Positions 14,296-22,351 of a stretch of DNA of 27,820 nt are shown piece after piece. Below the pieces are notes generated by a model that ran no database searches, was not told where the DNA came from, and saw nothing but the letters and a program-made list of their open reading frames with translations. A program made the position numbers and the translations under genes. Numbering within the stretch: the first letter of the stretch is position 1; every line of letters starts with the position of its first letter. Origin of the DNA: an uncultured Collinsella sp. (lineage in GTDB: Bacteria > Actinomycetota > Coriobacteriia > Coriobacteriales > Coriobacteriaceae); assembly GCA_902490365.1 (NCBI GenBank), contig CABUDQ010000027.1, positions 1 to 27,820 on the forward strand. Direction: 5' to 3'.

Positions 14296-14742
14296 ATGAG
14301 GCAGCGATTTACCTATGACTGCGTTCTCATAAAAGAAGACGATGGTTACTGCGCTAGCTTCCCGCAGATTCCCGGCGCCTTTGCCGATGGCGATACGCGC
14401 GAAGAAGCGATTGCCCATGCCACCGAGGCACTGATGGCGTTTTTGGCCGACGACCTCAACAACGGTTTGACTCCGGCAGGGTACGAACGCTCGGCCGAGG
14501 TCGTGGCCCTTTCAGTCGAAATCGACCACGAGGACGCTCGGGAAGCGGCGTGCCGAACATTTAAAGACGCAGCGCTGGACCTCAAAGTCTCCGCTCCGCG
14601 GATTACCGCGCTGGTCAAAGCCGGAAAGCTCGATGTTGAACTCGTCGACGGCCGTCGGATGATAACGATAGACAGCATCGAGCGTTACGCCGCCCAAGAA
14701 CGTCACGCCGGCAGGCCAAAGAAGTTCGTCGCAGTCCAATAA
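14296..14742 (+). CDS. hicB: HicB-type antitoxin with C-terminal DNA-binding domain
   Basis: Antitoxin of 148 residues. Residues 1-70 form the degenerate RNase-H-like HicB domain (YDCVLIKEDDGYCASFPQIPG, then ADGDTREEAIAHATEAL) that masks HicA. Residues about 90-140 look like an excisionase/MerR-type helix-turn-helix (DLKVSAPRITALVKAGKLDVE, then MITIDSIERYAAQE), which would bind the operator over the promoter. ATG 14296 is preferred because TTGGAGG lies just upstream; an in-frame start at 14251 would overlap hicA and lacks a site. The pair sits between prmC and the Sua5-like gene, breaking an otherwise translation-related cluster, consistent with later acquisition. Confidence 0.92.
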   Translation: MRQRFTYDCVLIKEDDGYCASFPQIPGAFADGDTREEAIAHATEALMAFLADDLNNGLTPAGYERSAEVVALSVEIDHEDAREAACRTFKDAALDLKVSAPRITALVKAGKLDVELVDGRRMITIDSIERYAAQERHAGRPKKFVAVQ

Positions 14743-14789
14743 CCCCCTCACTTTCACCGACTACTAGAGCCGCTCACCAAACCAACATG

Positions 14790-14858
14790 CGCTCTGGGCA
14801 AATAGGTTGAACGTTTCGTGCGAGAATGCCCCACAGTAAACAAACTTGCACCAGAGCG
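14790..14858 (+). repeat. Inverted repeat in the leader of the Sua5-like gene
   Basis: CGCTCTGG (14790-14797) can pair with CCAGAGCG (14851-14858), leaving a 53-base loop in which GGGCA and TGCCC can also pair. The arms use the same 8-mer as the closing helix of the structured repeat, but in reverse order. It could be chance. It ends 18 bases before the start codon. Confidence 0.3.
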
Positions 14859-14876
14859 TAAGGGGCTGGCATACAC

Positions 14877-15620
14877 ATGCAGACGGTCTATCGGGTATAC
14901 GAGGGAACGCGCGAGCCGCATCGGCTTGCCGTCGAGCGCACGGCCGAGGTGCTCGGCCGCGGCGGCCTGGCTTTGATCCCGACCGAGACCGTCTACGGTG
15001 TCGCCGTGGCAGTCAACGCCTTCTCGGACGCCGTGCCCCAAGATACAAGCGAATTCCCATCGTGGCCGCGCGATCCGCAGGCTGCCGTCAATGGCGCCGC
15101 AGTTCCTGCGCTCGGCACCGGCTATCGCCGTATCTTCACTCTCAAGCAACGTGAACTCACGCAAACCGTCGCTTGGCTGGTCGATGGCGTCGAAGCACTC
15201 GACCGCTATGGCGTGGATATCCCGGAAGATGCCCGCATACTCGCGCGACGATGCTGGCCGGGAGCCCTGACTATCGTGGTCAAGGCAGCCCCCTGCGTGC
15301 CGACCTTTATGCGCGCTGCCGACGACACGGTGGCACTTCGCGCTTCGGCCTCGCCCGTGGTGCAGGCGCTCATTCGCGCCTGTGGCAGCCCCCTTGCCTG
15401 CACCAGCGCCAACACGCATGGCGCGCCCGCGCCGGCAAGTTTTATCACGGTGGAGGGTCGCATCCTGGAGGGGGTCGATGTTGCCGTCGACGCCGGTGAG
15501 ACCCCGTGTCGCGACGCCTCGACCATCGTGTCGTTTCAGCACGGCGAGCTCCAGCTCCTGCGCCAAGGCGCACTTCCCGCATCAGAGATCGAACGGGTCC
15601 TGTCCGACCCGATGCAATAG
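14877..15620 (+). CDS. tsaC: Sua5/YrdC-family L-threonylcarbamoyladenylate synthase
   Basis: Cytoplasmic enzyme of 247 residues that makes threonylcarbamoyl-AMP from threonine, bicarbonate and ATP for the t6A37 modification of ANN-decoding tRNAs. The YrdC fold is shown by LALIPTETVYGVAV (residues 31-44), the ATP-binding KQR at about 91-93, RRCWPGALTIVV, VALRASASPVV and the SxN motif CTSANTHGAPAP. Two oddities: about 40 extra residues between VYGV and the IFTLKQR segment, and KQRE where the family usually has KxRP followed by PL. These make it a divergent member, probably still active because the K, R and SxN residues remain. AAGGGG lies 11 bases before the ATG. Together with prfA and prmC it forms a cluster seen in many bacteria; the glycerol kinase gene follows after 13 bp. 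Confidence 0.85.
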   Translation: MQTVYRVYEGTREPHRLAVERTAEVLGRGGLALIPTETVYGVAVAVNAFSDAVPQDTSEFPSWPRDPQAAVNGAAVPALGTGYRRIFTLKQRELTQTVAWLVDGVEALDRYGVDIPEDARILARRCWPGALTIVVKAAPCVPTFMRAADDTVALRASASPVVQALIRACGSPLACTSANTHGAPAPASFITVEGRILEGVDVAVDAGETPCRDASTIVSFQHGELQLLRQGALPASEIERVLSDPMQ

Positions 15621-15633
15621 AAAGGTTTAAGCG

Positions 15634-17175
15634 ATGTCGTTGAATCTGGGCAGCCTGGGCATGGAAGATGCCTCGTTTGACTTTGGCGGTTCCTACATCA
15701 TGGCGCTCGACTGCGGCACCACCTCGGTACTTGCGACCATCGTCGACGAGTACGGATGCATCGTCGCGCAGGCACGTCGCAGCGTCAAAACCAGCTTCCC
15801 GCGTCCCGGCTGGGTGGAGCAAGACCCCATGGCGGTCCTTGCTAGCCAGATCGCCGTCATGATGGAAGTCCAGTTTAAGAGCGGTATCCACTCCGACCGC
15901 ATTGCTGCCATCGGCATCTCCAACCAGCGCGAGACCACGGTGGTCTGGGATCGCGTGAGCGGTCAGCCGATCTATAACGCTATCGTATGGCAGTGCCGCC
16001 GTACCGCACCTCTGATCGACGAGCTTGTCGAGCAGGGCGCAGAAGGGCTGGTGCGCTCCCGCACGGGACTCACGCTCGACCCGTATTTCTCGGCCTCCAA
16101 GGTGCAGTGGATTCTCGACAACGTCGACGGCGCACGCGAAAGCGCGGCGGCGGGCGACCTCATGTTTGGCACCATCGACACCTGGCTCATCTACAACCTC
16201 ACCGGCGGCCAGGTCTTTGCCACCGACTACACCAATGCCAGCCGCACGGCACTCTTTAATATCCATACGCTCGATTGGGACGACGACCTGCTGGCACTCT
16301 TTGACGTTCCACGTTCCATGATGCCCGAGGTTCGCTGGAGCTCGGGCGACTACGGCCGCGTCGCGAGCGACATCATGACCAACATGCCGCCCATCATGGG
16401 CGTGGCGGGTGACCAACAGGCGTCGCTGTTCGGCCACTGCTGTTTCCGTCCCGGCCAGACCAAAAACACCTATGGCACGGGTTGCTTTATGCTCATGAAC
16501 ACCGGCGACGAGATCGTCGAATCCAAGAATGGCCTGGTCTCCACCATCGGTATCGCTGCGGACGGCAAAGTCAGCTATGCGCTCGAGGGCTCTATTTTTG
16601 CCGCCGGCTCAACGATGAACTGGCTTCGCAACAACATGGGCATCATCTCGAGCGTGAGCGAGTCGGCACAACTCGCCGCTTCGATTAGCGACAACGAGGG
16701 CTGCTACTTCGTTCCGGCCTTTGCGGGTTTGGGTGCTCCCTGGTGGGACCCGCATGCTCGCGGTATCGTGTGCGGTCTGACCGGCGCCTCGAGCCGTGCG
16801 ACCATCGTACGTGCCGCCTGCGAATCCATGGCATATCAGAGCTACGACGTGCTGCGCGCCATGGAGCAGGACGTGGGGCTTTCGATTGAGCGCCTGTCTG
16901 TCGATGGCGGTGCCTCGCGCAACGAGTTCATCATGCAATTCCAGGCCGACCTGCTGGATATCCCCGTGCTGCAATGCGAGACGGTGGAGACCACGGCAAT
17001 CGGTGCCGCGTACTTGGCGGGTCTTGCCGTCGGCTATTGGGAAGACCTGGAAGAGCTGGAGCAAAATGCCCAGATCGTTAGGACCTTCCTTCCCCACATG
17101 TCCGCCGAGCGCCGCGAGCAAAACCTTGCGGGCTGGCGTGATGCAGTCAGGCGCTCGCTCAACACCTCACAGTAG
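15634..17175 (+). CDS. glpK: Glycerol kinase
   Basis: FGGY-family kinase of 513 residues that phosphorylates glycerol to sn-glycerol 3-phosphate. It aligns along its whole length with known GlpK: SNQRET (glycerol contacts Arg and Glu), YNAIVWQCRRT, DPYFSASK (Tyr contact), DTWLIYNLTGG, DYTNASRTALFNIHTLDWDD, AGDQQASLFG (catalytic Asp) and NTYGTGCFMLMNTG. The first phosphate-binding motif is unusual: DCGTTSVLAT instead of the common DQGTTSSRA, so the Arg that contacts ATP phosphates in E. coli GlpK is absent. The N-terminus has about 20 extra residues. AAAGG lies 9 bases before the ATG. Only 13 bp separate it from the Sua5-like gene. No glpF or glpD is near. Kinase identity is firm; preference for glycerol is likely but the changed motif leaves some doubt. 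Confidence 0.9.
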   Translation: MSLNLGSLGMEDASFDFGGSYIMALDCGTTSVLATIVDEYGCIVAQARRSVKTSFPRPGWVEQDPMAVLASQIAVMMEVQFKSGIHSDRIAAIGISNQRETTVVWDRVSGQPIYNAIVWQCRRTAPLIDELVEQGAEGLVRSRTGLTLDPYFSASKVQWILDNVDGARESAAAGDLMFGTIDTWLIYNLTGGQVFATDYTNASRTALFNIHTLDWDDDLLALFDVPRSMMPEVRWSSGDYGRVASDIMTNMPPIMGVAGDQQASLFGHCCFRPGQTKNTYGTGCFMLMNTGDEIVESKNGLVSTIGIAADGKVSYALEGSIFAAGSTMNWLRNNMGIISSVSESAQLAASISDNEGCYFVPAFAGLGAPWWDPHARGIVCGLTGASSRATIVRAACESMAYQSYDVLRAMEQDVGLSIERLSVDGGASRNEFIMQFQADLLDIPVLQCETVETTAIGAAYLAGLAVGYWEDLEELEQNAQIVRTFLPHMSAERREQNLAGWRDAVRRSLNTSQ

Positions 17176-17298
17176 GGCTGCGATGGGCTGCTCGATACAA
17201 CAAACCGCTAAACTAATGCATGGCGTGCGGCGGCAACATTGCTGCACACCTTGTCAGCAAGGCCGTTTTGCGGCCGCAACGAAAGGGGCAATCAATCC

Positions 17299-17946
17299 AT
17301 GACCGTCACCTACGATGCGTCCCGTGTGACGCTTGTCGATCACCCGCTCGTCCAGCACAAGCTGTCGATCCTGCGCGACAAAAACACCGGCACCAACCAG
17401 TTCCGTCAGCTCGTGCGCGAACTCGCGCTTTTTGACGGCTACGAGGCCATGCGCGACCTGCCTATGGAAGACGTCGAGGTCGAGACCCCTATCACCACCG
17501 CAACGTTTAAGCAGCTCGCCGGCAAGAAACTCGCCATCGTGCCCATCCTGCGTGCGGGCCTTGGCATGGTCGACGGCATCCTCGACCTGGTGCCCTCCGC
17601 TCGCGTGGGCCACATCGGCATGGAGCGCGACGAGGTCACCCACGAGCCGCACGAGTATTACTGCAAGATGCCCAAGGATATCGACCAGCGCATCTGCCTG
17701 GTCGTCGACCCCATGCTCGCCACGGGCGGTTCGGCCGAGATGGCCATCAGCTACCTGCGCGGGCGCGGTGTCAAGGACATCCGCATGCTGTGCATCGTCG
17801 CGGCCCCCGAGGGCCTCAAGTCGCTGACCGAGAAGGATCCCGATGTACATATCTATACCTGCGCCATCGACGACCATCTCAACGAGGCTGCCTACATCGT
17901 TCCCGGCCTCGGCGACGCCGGCGACCGCATCTACGGCACGCTCTAG
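17299..17946 (+). CDS. upp: Uracil phosphoribosyltransferase
   Basis: Pyrimidine-salvage enzyme of 215 residues that joins uracil to PRPP to make UMP. The PRPP-binding loop CLVVDPMLATGGSA (133-146) and the uracil-binding C-terminus GLGDAGDRIYGTL are intact, as is PILRAGLGM. ATG 17299 follows GAAAGGGG; the frame opens at 17239 without a ribosome binding site. It lies directly upstream of the ATP synthase operon, an arrangement common in Gram-positive bacteria, but a hairpin and a new promoter separate them here. The 123-bp gap before it holds no recognised riboswitch. Confidence 0.96.
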   Translation: MTVTYDASRVTLVDHPLVQHKLSILRDKNTGTNQFRQLVRELALFDGYEAMRDLPMEDVEVETPITTATFKQLAGKKLAIVPILRAGLGMVDGILDLVPSARVGHIGMERDEVTHEPHEYYCKMPKDIDQRICLVVDPMLATGGSAEMAISYLRGRGVKDIRMLCIVAAPEGLKSLTEKDPDVHIYTCAIDDHLNEAAYIVPGLGDAGDRIYGTL

Positions 17947-17987
17947 TCGCTGGGCTAAACGGCCGCGGCTGCAAATACGAAGAAACG

Positions 17988-18029
17988 GTGCGCGCGGACG
18001 AACAAAAGGCGACCGCGCGCACTTCTGTT
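17988..18029 (+). terminator. Probable upp terminator
   Basis: GTGCGCGCGG (17988-17997) pairs perfectly with CCGCGCGCAC (18013-18022) across a 15-base loop, then TTCTGTT. It begins 42 bases after the upp stop. The broken T tract makes it a moderate terminator. Confidence 0.55.
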
Positions 18030-18137
18030 AACGGACGTTTTGCCCTGCAGGGTTCGAGAAAAACGTATTACCGTACCTGCGGCATAAAGAAGGTCTTAAG
18101 AAAACGAACAGGTGCGTATTAACCGATGCTTTTTCGG

Positions 18138-18165
18138 TTGTACTTTAGCGATTGGCTCGTACAAT
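18138..18165 (+). promoter_or_regulatory. Probable ATP synthase operon promoter
   Basis: TTGTAC (18138-18143), a 16-bp spacer and TACAAT (18160-18165) lie about 60 bp before the first gene of the operon and after the upp hairpin. This also rules out a start codon at 18152, which would fall between the two boxes. Confidence 0.5.
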
Positions 18166-18226
18166 AGTCACCAATGTTTGGCGGGAACTGTTCTGTGAAG
18201 CGTTAAAAAGGAAAGTGAGGACGCCA

Positions 18227-18538
18227 GTGTTTCAGATAGCCGATCTGCTCGCTATCGTTGCAGGCGCCATCGCGGGCGCAATTGCCTTCCTTCCCTTTGT
18301 CTTTACGCTCAAGCCGGTTCTTGACGATAAACAGAATGCGGACATGCTCAAGGGTATGGTGAGTCTGGCGGTCTCGGCAATCGCCCTGCTCGTCTTTACC
18401 TTGGTTGTGTTTGTGTTGTTCGGAGAGGCATTTCGCATGTTCCTCCTGGGCGAGGCGATCGGCTTCGTGGCCTTTATGGCTGCCTGCACGGTTCGTGTCG
18501 TCAAGGCGCTGCGAGATCCTCATGAGGTCGAAAGGTAA
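18227..18538 (+). CDS. AtpI-like small membrane protein
   Basis: Protein of 103 residues with three hydrophobic segments (about 7-27, 46-68 and 73-95), placed first in the ATP synthase operon. AtpI-type proteins sit here in many bacteria and help assemble the c-ring or bring in magnesium; sequence conservation in that family is poor, so position and topology are the main evidence. GTG 18227 is preferred because GAGGA lies just upstream; GTG 18215 after AAAAAGGAAA is an alternative. The atpB start lies 3 bp beyond the stop, indicating translational coupling. Confidence 0.65.
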   Translation: MFQIADLLAIVAGAIAGAIAFLPFVFTLKPVLDDKQNADMLKGMVSLAVSAIALLVFTLVVFVLFGEAFRMFLLGEAIGFVAFMAACTVRVVKALRDPHEVER

Positions 18539-18541
18539 GTC

Positions 18542-19345
18542 GTGGAAATTTTTGAAAAGCTGCCTGATGAGATTAATCATCTGGTCAGCGAGTTCAGCTC
18601 CACCCCTGTCGTGGGCGATCTGAGCTGCGGCATCACGCAGTACTCGTTTTGGCTGATCGTCTCCACGATCGTGCTCCTGATCGTCCTGGCCGTGTTCAAG
18701 AAGAAGCAGACCCTGGTCCCCAAGGGCTTCTTCGTCAACGGTTTCGAGTACATCATCGAGTACGTCGAGAACGATATCGGCAAGGGCGTCGTGGGTGAGA
18801 ACTGGAAGAAGCACTTCCCGTTCCTGTGCTCGCTTTTCCTGTTCATCCTGATCAATAACATGATCGGCCTGATTCCGGGAATGAAGCCCGGCACCGGCGC
18901 AATCGGCTCCACCGCCGCGCTCGCCATCTTCGCCTTCGTGTACTTCATCTACTACGGATGCAAGGCTCACGGCGTGATCGGCTACATCAAGAGCCTCGCC
19001 CCGCAGGGCGTAAGCTTCCCGATGAACGTGCTTGTGTGGGTCGTCGAGCTTTTCTCGACCTTCCTGCGCCTCATCACGCTTGCCGTCCGTCTGTTCTGCA
19101 ACATGTTCGCAGGACACGTGGTCATGGGCTCGTTCGCCATCATGGCGAGCATGTTCATGCAGCCGCTGCTTCAGCAGGTTTCCGCGGCCCACGCCGTTGG
19201 CGCCCTGCCTTCGCTAGCCTGGCTTGCCATCCTCATCCTGATCTATGCGATCGAGCTTGTGGTCGGCGCCATCCAGGCTTACGTCTTCACGGTCCTTACC
19301 GCCGTGTATGTCTCCGAGGCAGAGGAGGTCGCGGAGGAGGAGTAG
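18542..19345 (+). CDS. atpB: ATP synthase F0 subunit a
   Basis: Membrane subunit of 267 residues that forms the proton half-channels beside the c-ring. The essential Arg lies in LRLITLAVRLFCNMFAGH, and the final helices (AILILIYAIELVVGAIQAYVFTVL) match the family. The start is GTG at 18542, with AAAGG a few bases before it and just 3 bp after the atpI-like gene. The protein starts with an amphipathic segment (EIFEKLPDEINHLVSEF) rather than a signal peptide. Length is normal. Confidence 0.96.
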   Translation: MEIFEKLPDEINHLVSEFSSTPVVGDLSCGITQYSFWLIVSTIVLLIVLAVFKKKQTLVPKGFFVNGFEYIIEYVENDIGKGVVGENWKKHFPFLCSLFLFILINNMIGLIPGMKPGTGAIGSTAALAIFAFVYFIYYGCKAHGVIGYIKSLAPQGVSFPMNVLVWVVELFSTFLRLITLAVRLFCNMFAGHVVMGSFAIMASMFMQPLLQQVSAAHAVGALPSLAWLAILILIYAIELVVGAIQAYVFTVLTAVYVSEAEEVAEEE

Positions 19346-19469
19346 CCTTCCGCTCGCGCCTTAAAGGTAAGCAATTCGTTAAACCGCCGGTGCCCGTACC
19401 CATGGAGCCCGGCAGTTATAAAAAAGGTTATCCTGCGTGAAATAAGACACGCACGACAAAGGAGGAATC

Positions 19470-19664
19470 GTGGGAGTTATCGGTTACGGTCTCGGTGTTA
19501 TCGGCGCTGGTCTTGCTATCGGCCTGTCTGCTCTGGGTGCTACGGGTGCTATGGCCCGTCAGCCTGAGGTCCAGGGCCGCGTGTTCACCGTCTTCATCAT
19601 GGGCTCCGCCTTCGGCGAGGCTCTGGCTCTGATCGGCTTCGTTGTCGCGCTGATCGTTAAATAG
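19470..19664 (+). CDS. atpE: ATP synthase F0 subunit c
   Basis: Ring subunit of 64 residues, short for the family (usually 70-85) because the N-terminus begins almost directly with the first helix. The glycine-rich helix GLGVIGAGLAIGLSALGATG, the polar loop ARQPEVQG and the ion-binding Glu (FGEALALIG) are all present. The Glu is followed by Ala-Leu, without the Ser and Tyr typical of sodium-binding c subunits, so protons are the likely ion. The GTG start has a nearly perfect ribosome site AAAGGAGG (19458-19465). This suits a subunit needed in many copies. The 124-bp gap before it is the widest in the operon and may contain a translation enhancer or internal promoter. Confidence 0.96.
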   Translation: MGVIGYGLGVIGAGLAIGLSALGATGAMARQPEVQGRVFTVFIMGSAFGEALALIGFVVALIVK

Positions 19665-19679
19665 CACGGAGCGTCAAGT

Positions 19680-20282
19680 ATGAATCTTTCATCCCAGAAG
19701 AGCGCGATCGCACTCTCCGCGTCCGCGGCCGCGCTGCTCATGCCGGTTTCCGCGTTCGCTGAGGACGGCGCTGCCGGTGCGGACATCCTCATCCCTAAGA
19801 TGGCGGAGTTCATCCCGGCGCTTATCGCCTTCCTGATTATCTGGATCGTGCTGGCCAAGGTCGCCCTGCCGGGCATCATGAAAACCATGGAGGAGCGCGG
19901 CAAGAAGATCGAGGAGAGCCTCGACGAGGCCGAGAAGACCAAGCAAGAGGCTATCGCCAAGCGCGCTGAGTCCGACTCGATCGTCACCGACGCCCGTCGT
20001 CAGGCTGCCGACATCGTTCTCGAGGCCCGTAAGGACGCCGAGTCCGAGCGCGCCCGTATCATCGAGGCTGCTCACAAGGAGGCCGAGGAGATCATCGCCA
20101 AGGCCCATACGACCGTCGAGGACGAGCGCAAGTCCATTTACGCCGGTGCCGCGAGCTCCATCGCCGACCTGTCCGTTGCCGTCGCCACCAAGATCGTAGG
20201 CGAGGCACTCGAGGACGATGCCGAGCAGAAGAAGCTCATCGAGCGCTACATCCAGGAAGCAGGTAGCCTGAATGCCGACTAG
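19680..20282 (+). CDS. atpF: ATP synthase F0 subunit b
   Basis: Peripheral-stalk subunit of 200 residues. A membrane helix (about 43-63, IPALIAFLIIWIVLAKVALP) is followed by a long charged coiled coil (EERGKKIEESLDEAEKTKQE and on) that reaches F1. Unusually, the N-terminus (residues 1-27) looks like a cleavable signal peptide: a Lys, a hydrophobic core (AIALSASAAALLMPV) and SAFA before an acidic stretch. This would place the N-terminus outside. It begins 15 bp after atpE and its end overlaps atpH by 11 bp. Confidence 0.95.
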   Translation: MNLSSQKSAIALSASAAALLMPVSAFAEDGAAGADILIPKMAEFIPALIAFLIIWIVLAKVALPGIMKTMEERGKKIEESLDEAEKTKQEAIAKRAESDSIVTDARRQAADIVLEARKDAESERARIIEAAHKEAEEIIAKAHTTVEDERKSIYAGAASSIADLSVAVATKIVGEALEDDAEQKKLIERYIQEAGSLNAD

Positions 20283-20748
20283 CCGCTATCAGGACAAGGT
20301 GCTCGAGACCTACGCGCGCTCCCTTCTGGAAGCCGCTAAGGCCGAGAACCATGTGTTCGAGGACCTCGAGATGATCGAGCGCCTGGCTTCTGCCAGCCCC
20401 GAGATCATCGCCGTGCTCGACACCATGTCCAAGCGCGACCAGCTCGACCTTCTTCCCAAGGTGGCAGCTGCCTTTAAGTATGTTGCCGAGGAAGACGAGG
20501 ATGTAGTGGGCGTGACCGTCACCACGGCGATCCCGCTCGACGACGAGCTGCGTCAAACCATCACTAAGAAATGCGAGCAGGACTTCGGCCGCAAGGTATT
20601 CCTTATCGAGCAGGTCGACCCGTCTATCGTGGGCGGCCTGGTGCTCGAGGCCCGCGGCGAGCGTCGTGACATTTCCGTCAAGACGCAGCTGCGCATCGCA
20701 CAGGAGACCCTCGCAAACTCTGCTAATTCGTACGGAGGTGAAGCCTAA
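20272..20748 (+). CDS. atpH: ATP synthase F1 subunit delta
   Basis: Stalk protein of 158 residues that links subunit b to the top of the alpha3beta3 head, slightly shorter than usual (about 180). The N-terminal helical bundle (YARSLLEAAKAENHVFEDLEM) and the C-terminal IVGGLVLEARGERRDISVKTQL segment are typical. The ATG lies inside the end of atpF (11-bp overlap), so translation is probably coupled. Its stop overlaps the atpA start by one base. Confidence 0.93.
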   Translation: MPTSRYQDKVLETYARSLLEAAKAENHVFEDLEMIERLASASPEIIAVLDTMSKRDQLDLLPKVAAAFKYVAEEDEDVVGVTVTTAIPLDDELRQTITKKCEQDFGRKVFLIEQVDPSIVGGLVLEARGERRDISVKTQLRIAQETLANSANSYGGEA

Positions 20749-22346
20749 TGTCCGAAACCCTCAATGCCCAGGATATCGCCAAGAAACTGCAGGAGCAGCT
20801 CACGAGCCTCTCCGCGACGGTCGATACGCATGAGGTTTCAACGGTCGACGAGGTAGGCGACGGCATCGCGCGCGTTTCCGGCCTCAAGAGCGCCATGGCA
20901 GGCGAGCTTCTGGAGTTCAAGAGCTCCGATACCGGTGAGACCGTCTTCGGCCTTGCCCAGAACCTTGACCGTGACGAGGTCGGCGCCGTTCTGTTCGGTG
21001 CCGTCGACTCCATCAAGGAAGGCGACGAGTGCCGCACCACTGGCCGCATTATGGATATCCCCGTGAGCCGCGCCATGCTCGGCCGCGTCGTCAATCCGCT
21101 CGGCCAGCCCATCGACGGCCTGGGCGACATCGTCGCCACGCACCGTCGCCCCATCGAGTTCAAGGCCCCCGGCGTCATCGACCGTACCCCGGTGTGTGAG
21201 CCGGTTCAGACCGGTCTGCTCGCTATTGACTCCATGGTGCCTATTGGCCGCGGTCAGCGTGAGCTCATCATCGGCGACCGTAAGACCGGTAAGACCGCCA
21301 TCGCCATCGACGCTATCCTCAACCAGCGCGGCAAGGGCATGGTCTGCATCTATGTCGCCATCGGCCAGAAGGCCTCCACGGTTGCCAACATCCGCGAGAC
21401 CCTCGCTCAGCACGGTGCGCTCGACTACACCATCATCGTTTCGGCCACCGCTGCCGATTCCGCCCCTATGCAGTACATCGCGCCTATGGCCGGTGCCGCT
21501 ATCGGCGAGTTCTTCATGTACAACGGCGAGGACGGTAAGCCCGCCAGCGAGACCAACCCCGGCGGCCACGTGCTCGTCATCTACGACGACCTGTCCAAGC
21601 AGGCTGTGGCCTACCGTCAGATGTCGCTGACGCTGCATCGTCCGCCCGGACGCGAGGCCTATCCTGGCGACATCTTCTACCTGCACTCTCGTCTGCTCGA
21701 GCGTGCAGTCAAGATGTCCAAGAAGAACGGTTATGGCTCCATGACGGCTCTTCCGATCATCGAGACCCAGGACGGCGACGTCTCGGCCTACATTCCGACC
21801 AACGTCATTTCCATTACCGATGGTCAGATCTACCTGCAGTCCGAGCTCTTCTTCCAGGGCCAGCGCCCGGCAGTCGACGTGGGCATTTCCGTGTCCCGCG
21901 TCGGTGGCGACGCACAGACCAAGGCCATGAAGCAGGTCGCTGGCAACCTCCGTCTGGACCTTGCTTCGTACCAGGAGCTCGCCGGCTTCACGCAGTTCGG
22001 CTCCGACCTTGACGAGGCCACGCAAAAGCAGCTTACCCACGGCGCTCGCATGACCGAGCTCCTGAAGCAGCCGCGTTACAAGCCGTTTGAGGTTGGCGAG
22101 CAGATCGTTACGCTGTTCGCTGGCAACGAGGGCTTCCTGGATGACCTGGAGATCGCCGACGTGCTGCCTTTCCGTGCCGAGCTCATCGAGTACATGGACA
22201 ATGGCTTTGGCTCGCTGCTCGACAAGGTTCGCGCCAAGAAGATCGATGATGACACCAAGGCTGAGCTCTTGCGCGTCATCGGCGACTTCAAGCAGCAGTT
22301 CATGGCCAAGCACCATTCGGATGTTTCTGGATCAGAGGAGAACTAA
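20748..22346 (+). CDS. atpA: ATP synthase F1 subunit alpha
   Basis: Non-catalytic nucleotide-binding subunit of the F1 head, 532 residues. The Walker A motif is GDRKTGKT (176-183); VLVIYDDLSKQAVAYRQMSL and LHRPPGREAYPGDIFYLHSRLLERA carry the Walker B and arginine-finger regions. The C-terminus (after about 510) is a little longer than in E. coli. GGAGGTGAAG precedes the ATG, which overlaps the atpH stop as TAATG. Confidence 0.98.
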   Translation: MSETLNAQDIAKKLQEQLTSLSATVDTHEVSTVDEVGDGIARVSGLKSAMAGELLEFKSSDTGETVFGLAQNLDRDEVGAVLFGAVDSIKEGDECRTTGRIMDIPVSRAMLGRVVNPLGQPIDGLGDIVATHRRPIEFKAPGVIDRTPVCEPVQTGLLAIDSMVPIGRGQRELIIGDRKTGKTAIAIDAILNQRGKGMVCIYVAIGQKASTVANIRETLAQHGALDYTIIVSATAADSAPMQYIAPMAGAAIGEFFMYNGEDGKPASETNPGGHVLVIYDDLSKQAVAYRQMSLTLHRPPGREAYPGDIFYLHSRLLERAVKMSKKNGYGSMTALPIIETQDGDVSAYIPTNVISITDGQIYLQSELFFQGQRPAVDVGISVSRVGGDAQTKAMKQVAGNLRLDLASYQELAGFTQFGSDLDEATQKQLTHGARMTELLKQPRYKPFEVGEQIVTLFAGNEGFLDDLEIADVLPFRAELIEYMDNGFGSLLDKVRAKKIDDDTKAELLRVIGDFKQQFMAKHHSDVSGSEEN

Positions 22347-22351
22347 GCCCC

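Noticed and set aside
17176..17298. Possible pyrimidine-responsive leader before upp
   Set aside because: No PyrR-binding-loop consensus or terminator/antiterminator pair could be made out; only a weak GGCCG/CGGCC hairpin.
18152..18226. Upstream start for the atpI-like gene at TTG 18152
   Set aside because: It would lie between the -35 and -10 boxes of the likely operon promoter and has no ribosome site.
20838..22316. Opposite-strand frame of 492 codons over atpA
   Set aside because: Same shadow effect; atpA is unmistakable and the shadow is a Leu/Val/Gly/Ala-rich sequence with no recognisable domain.
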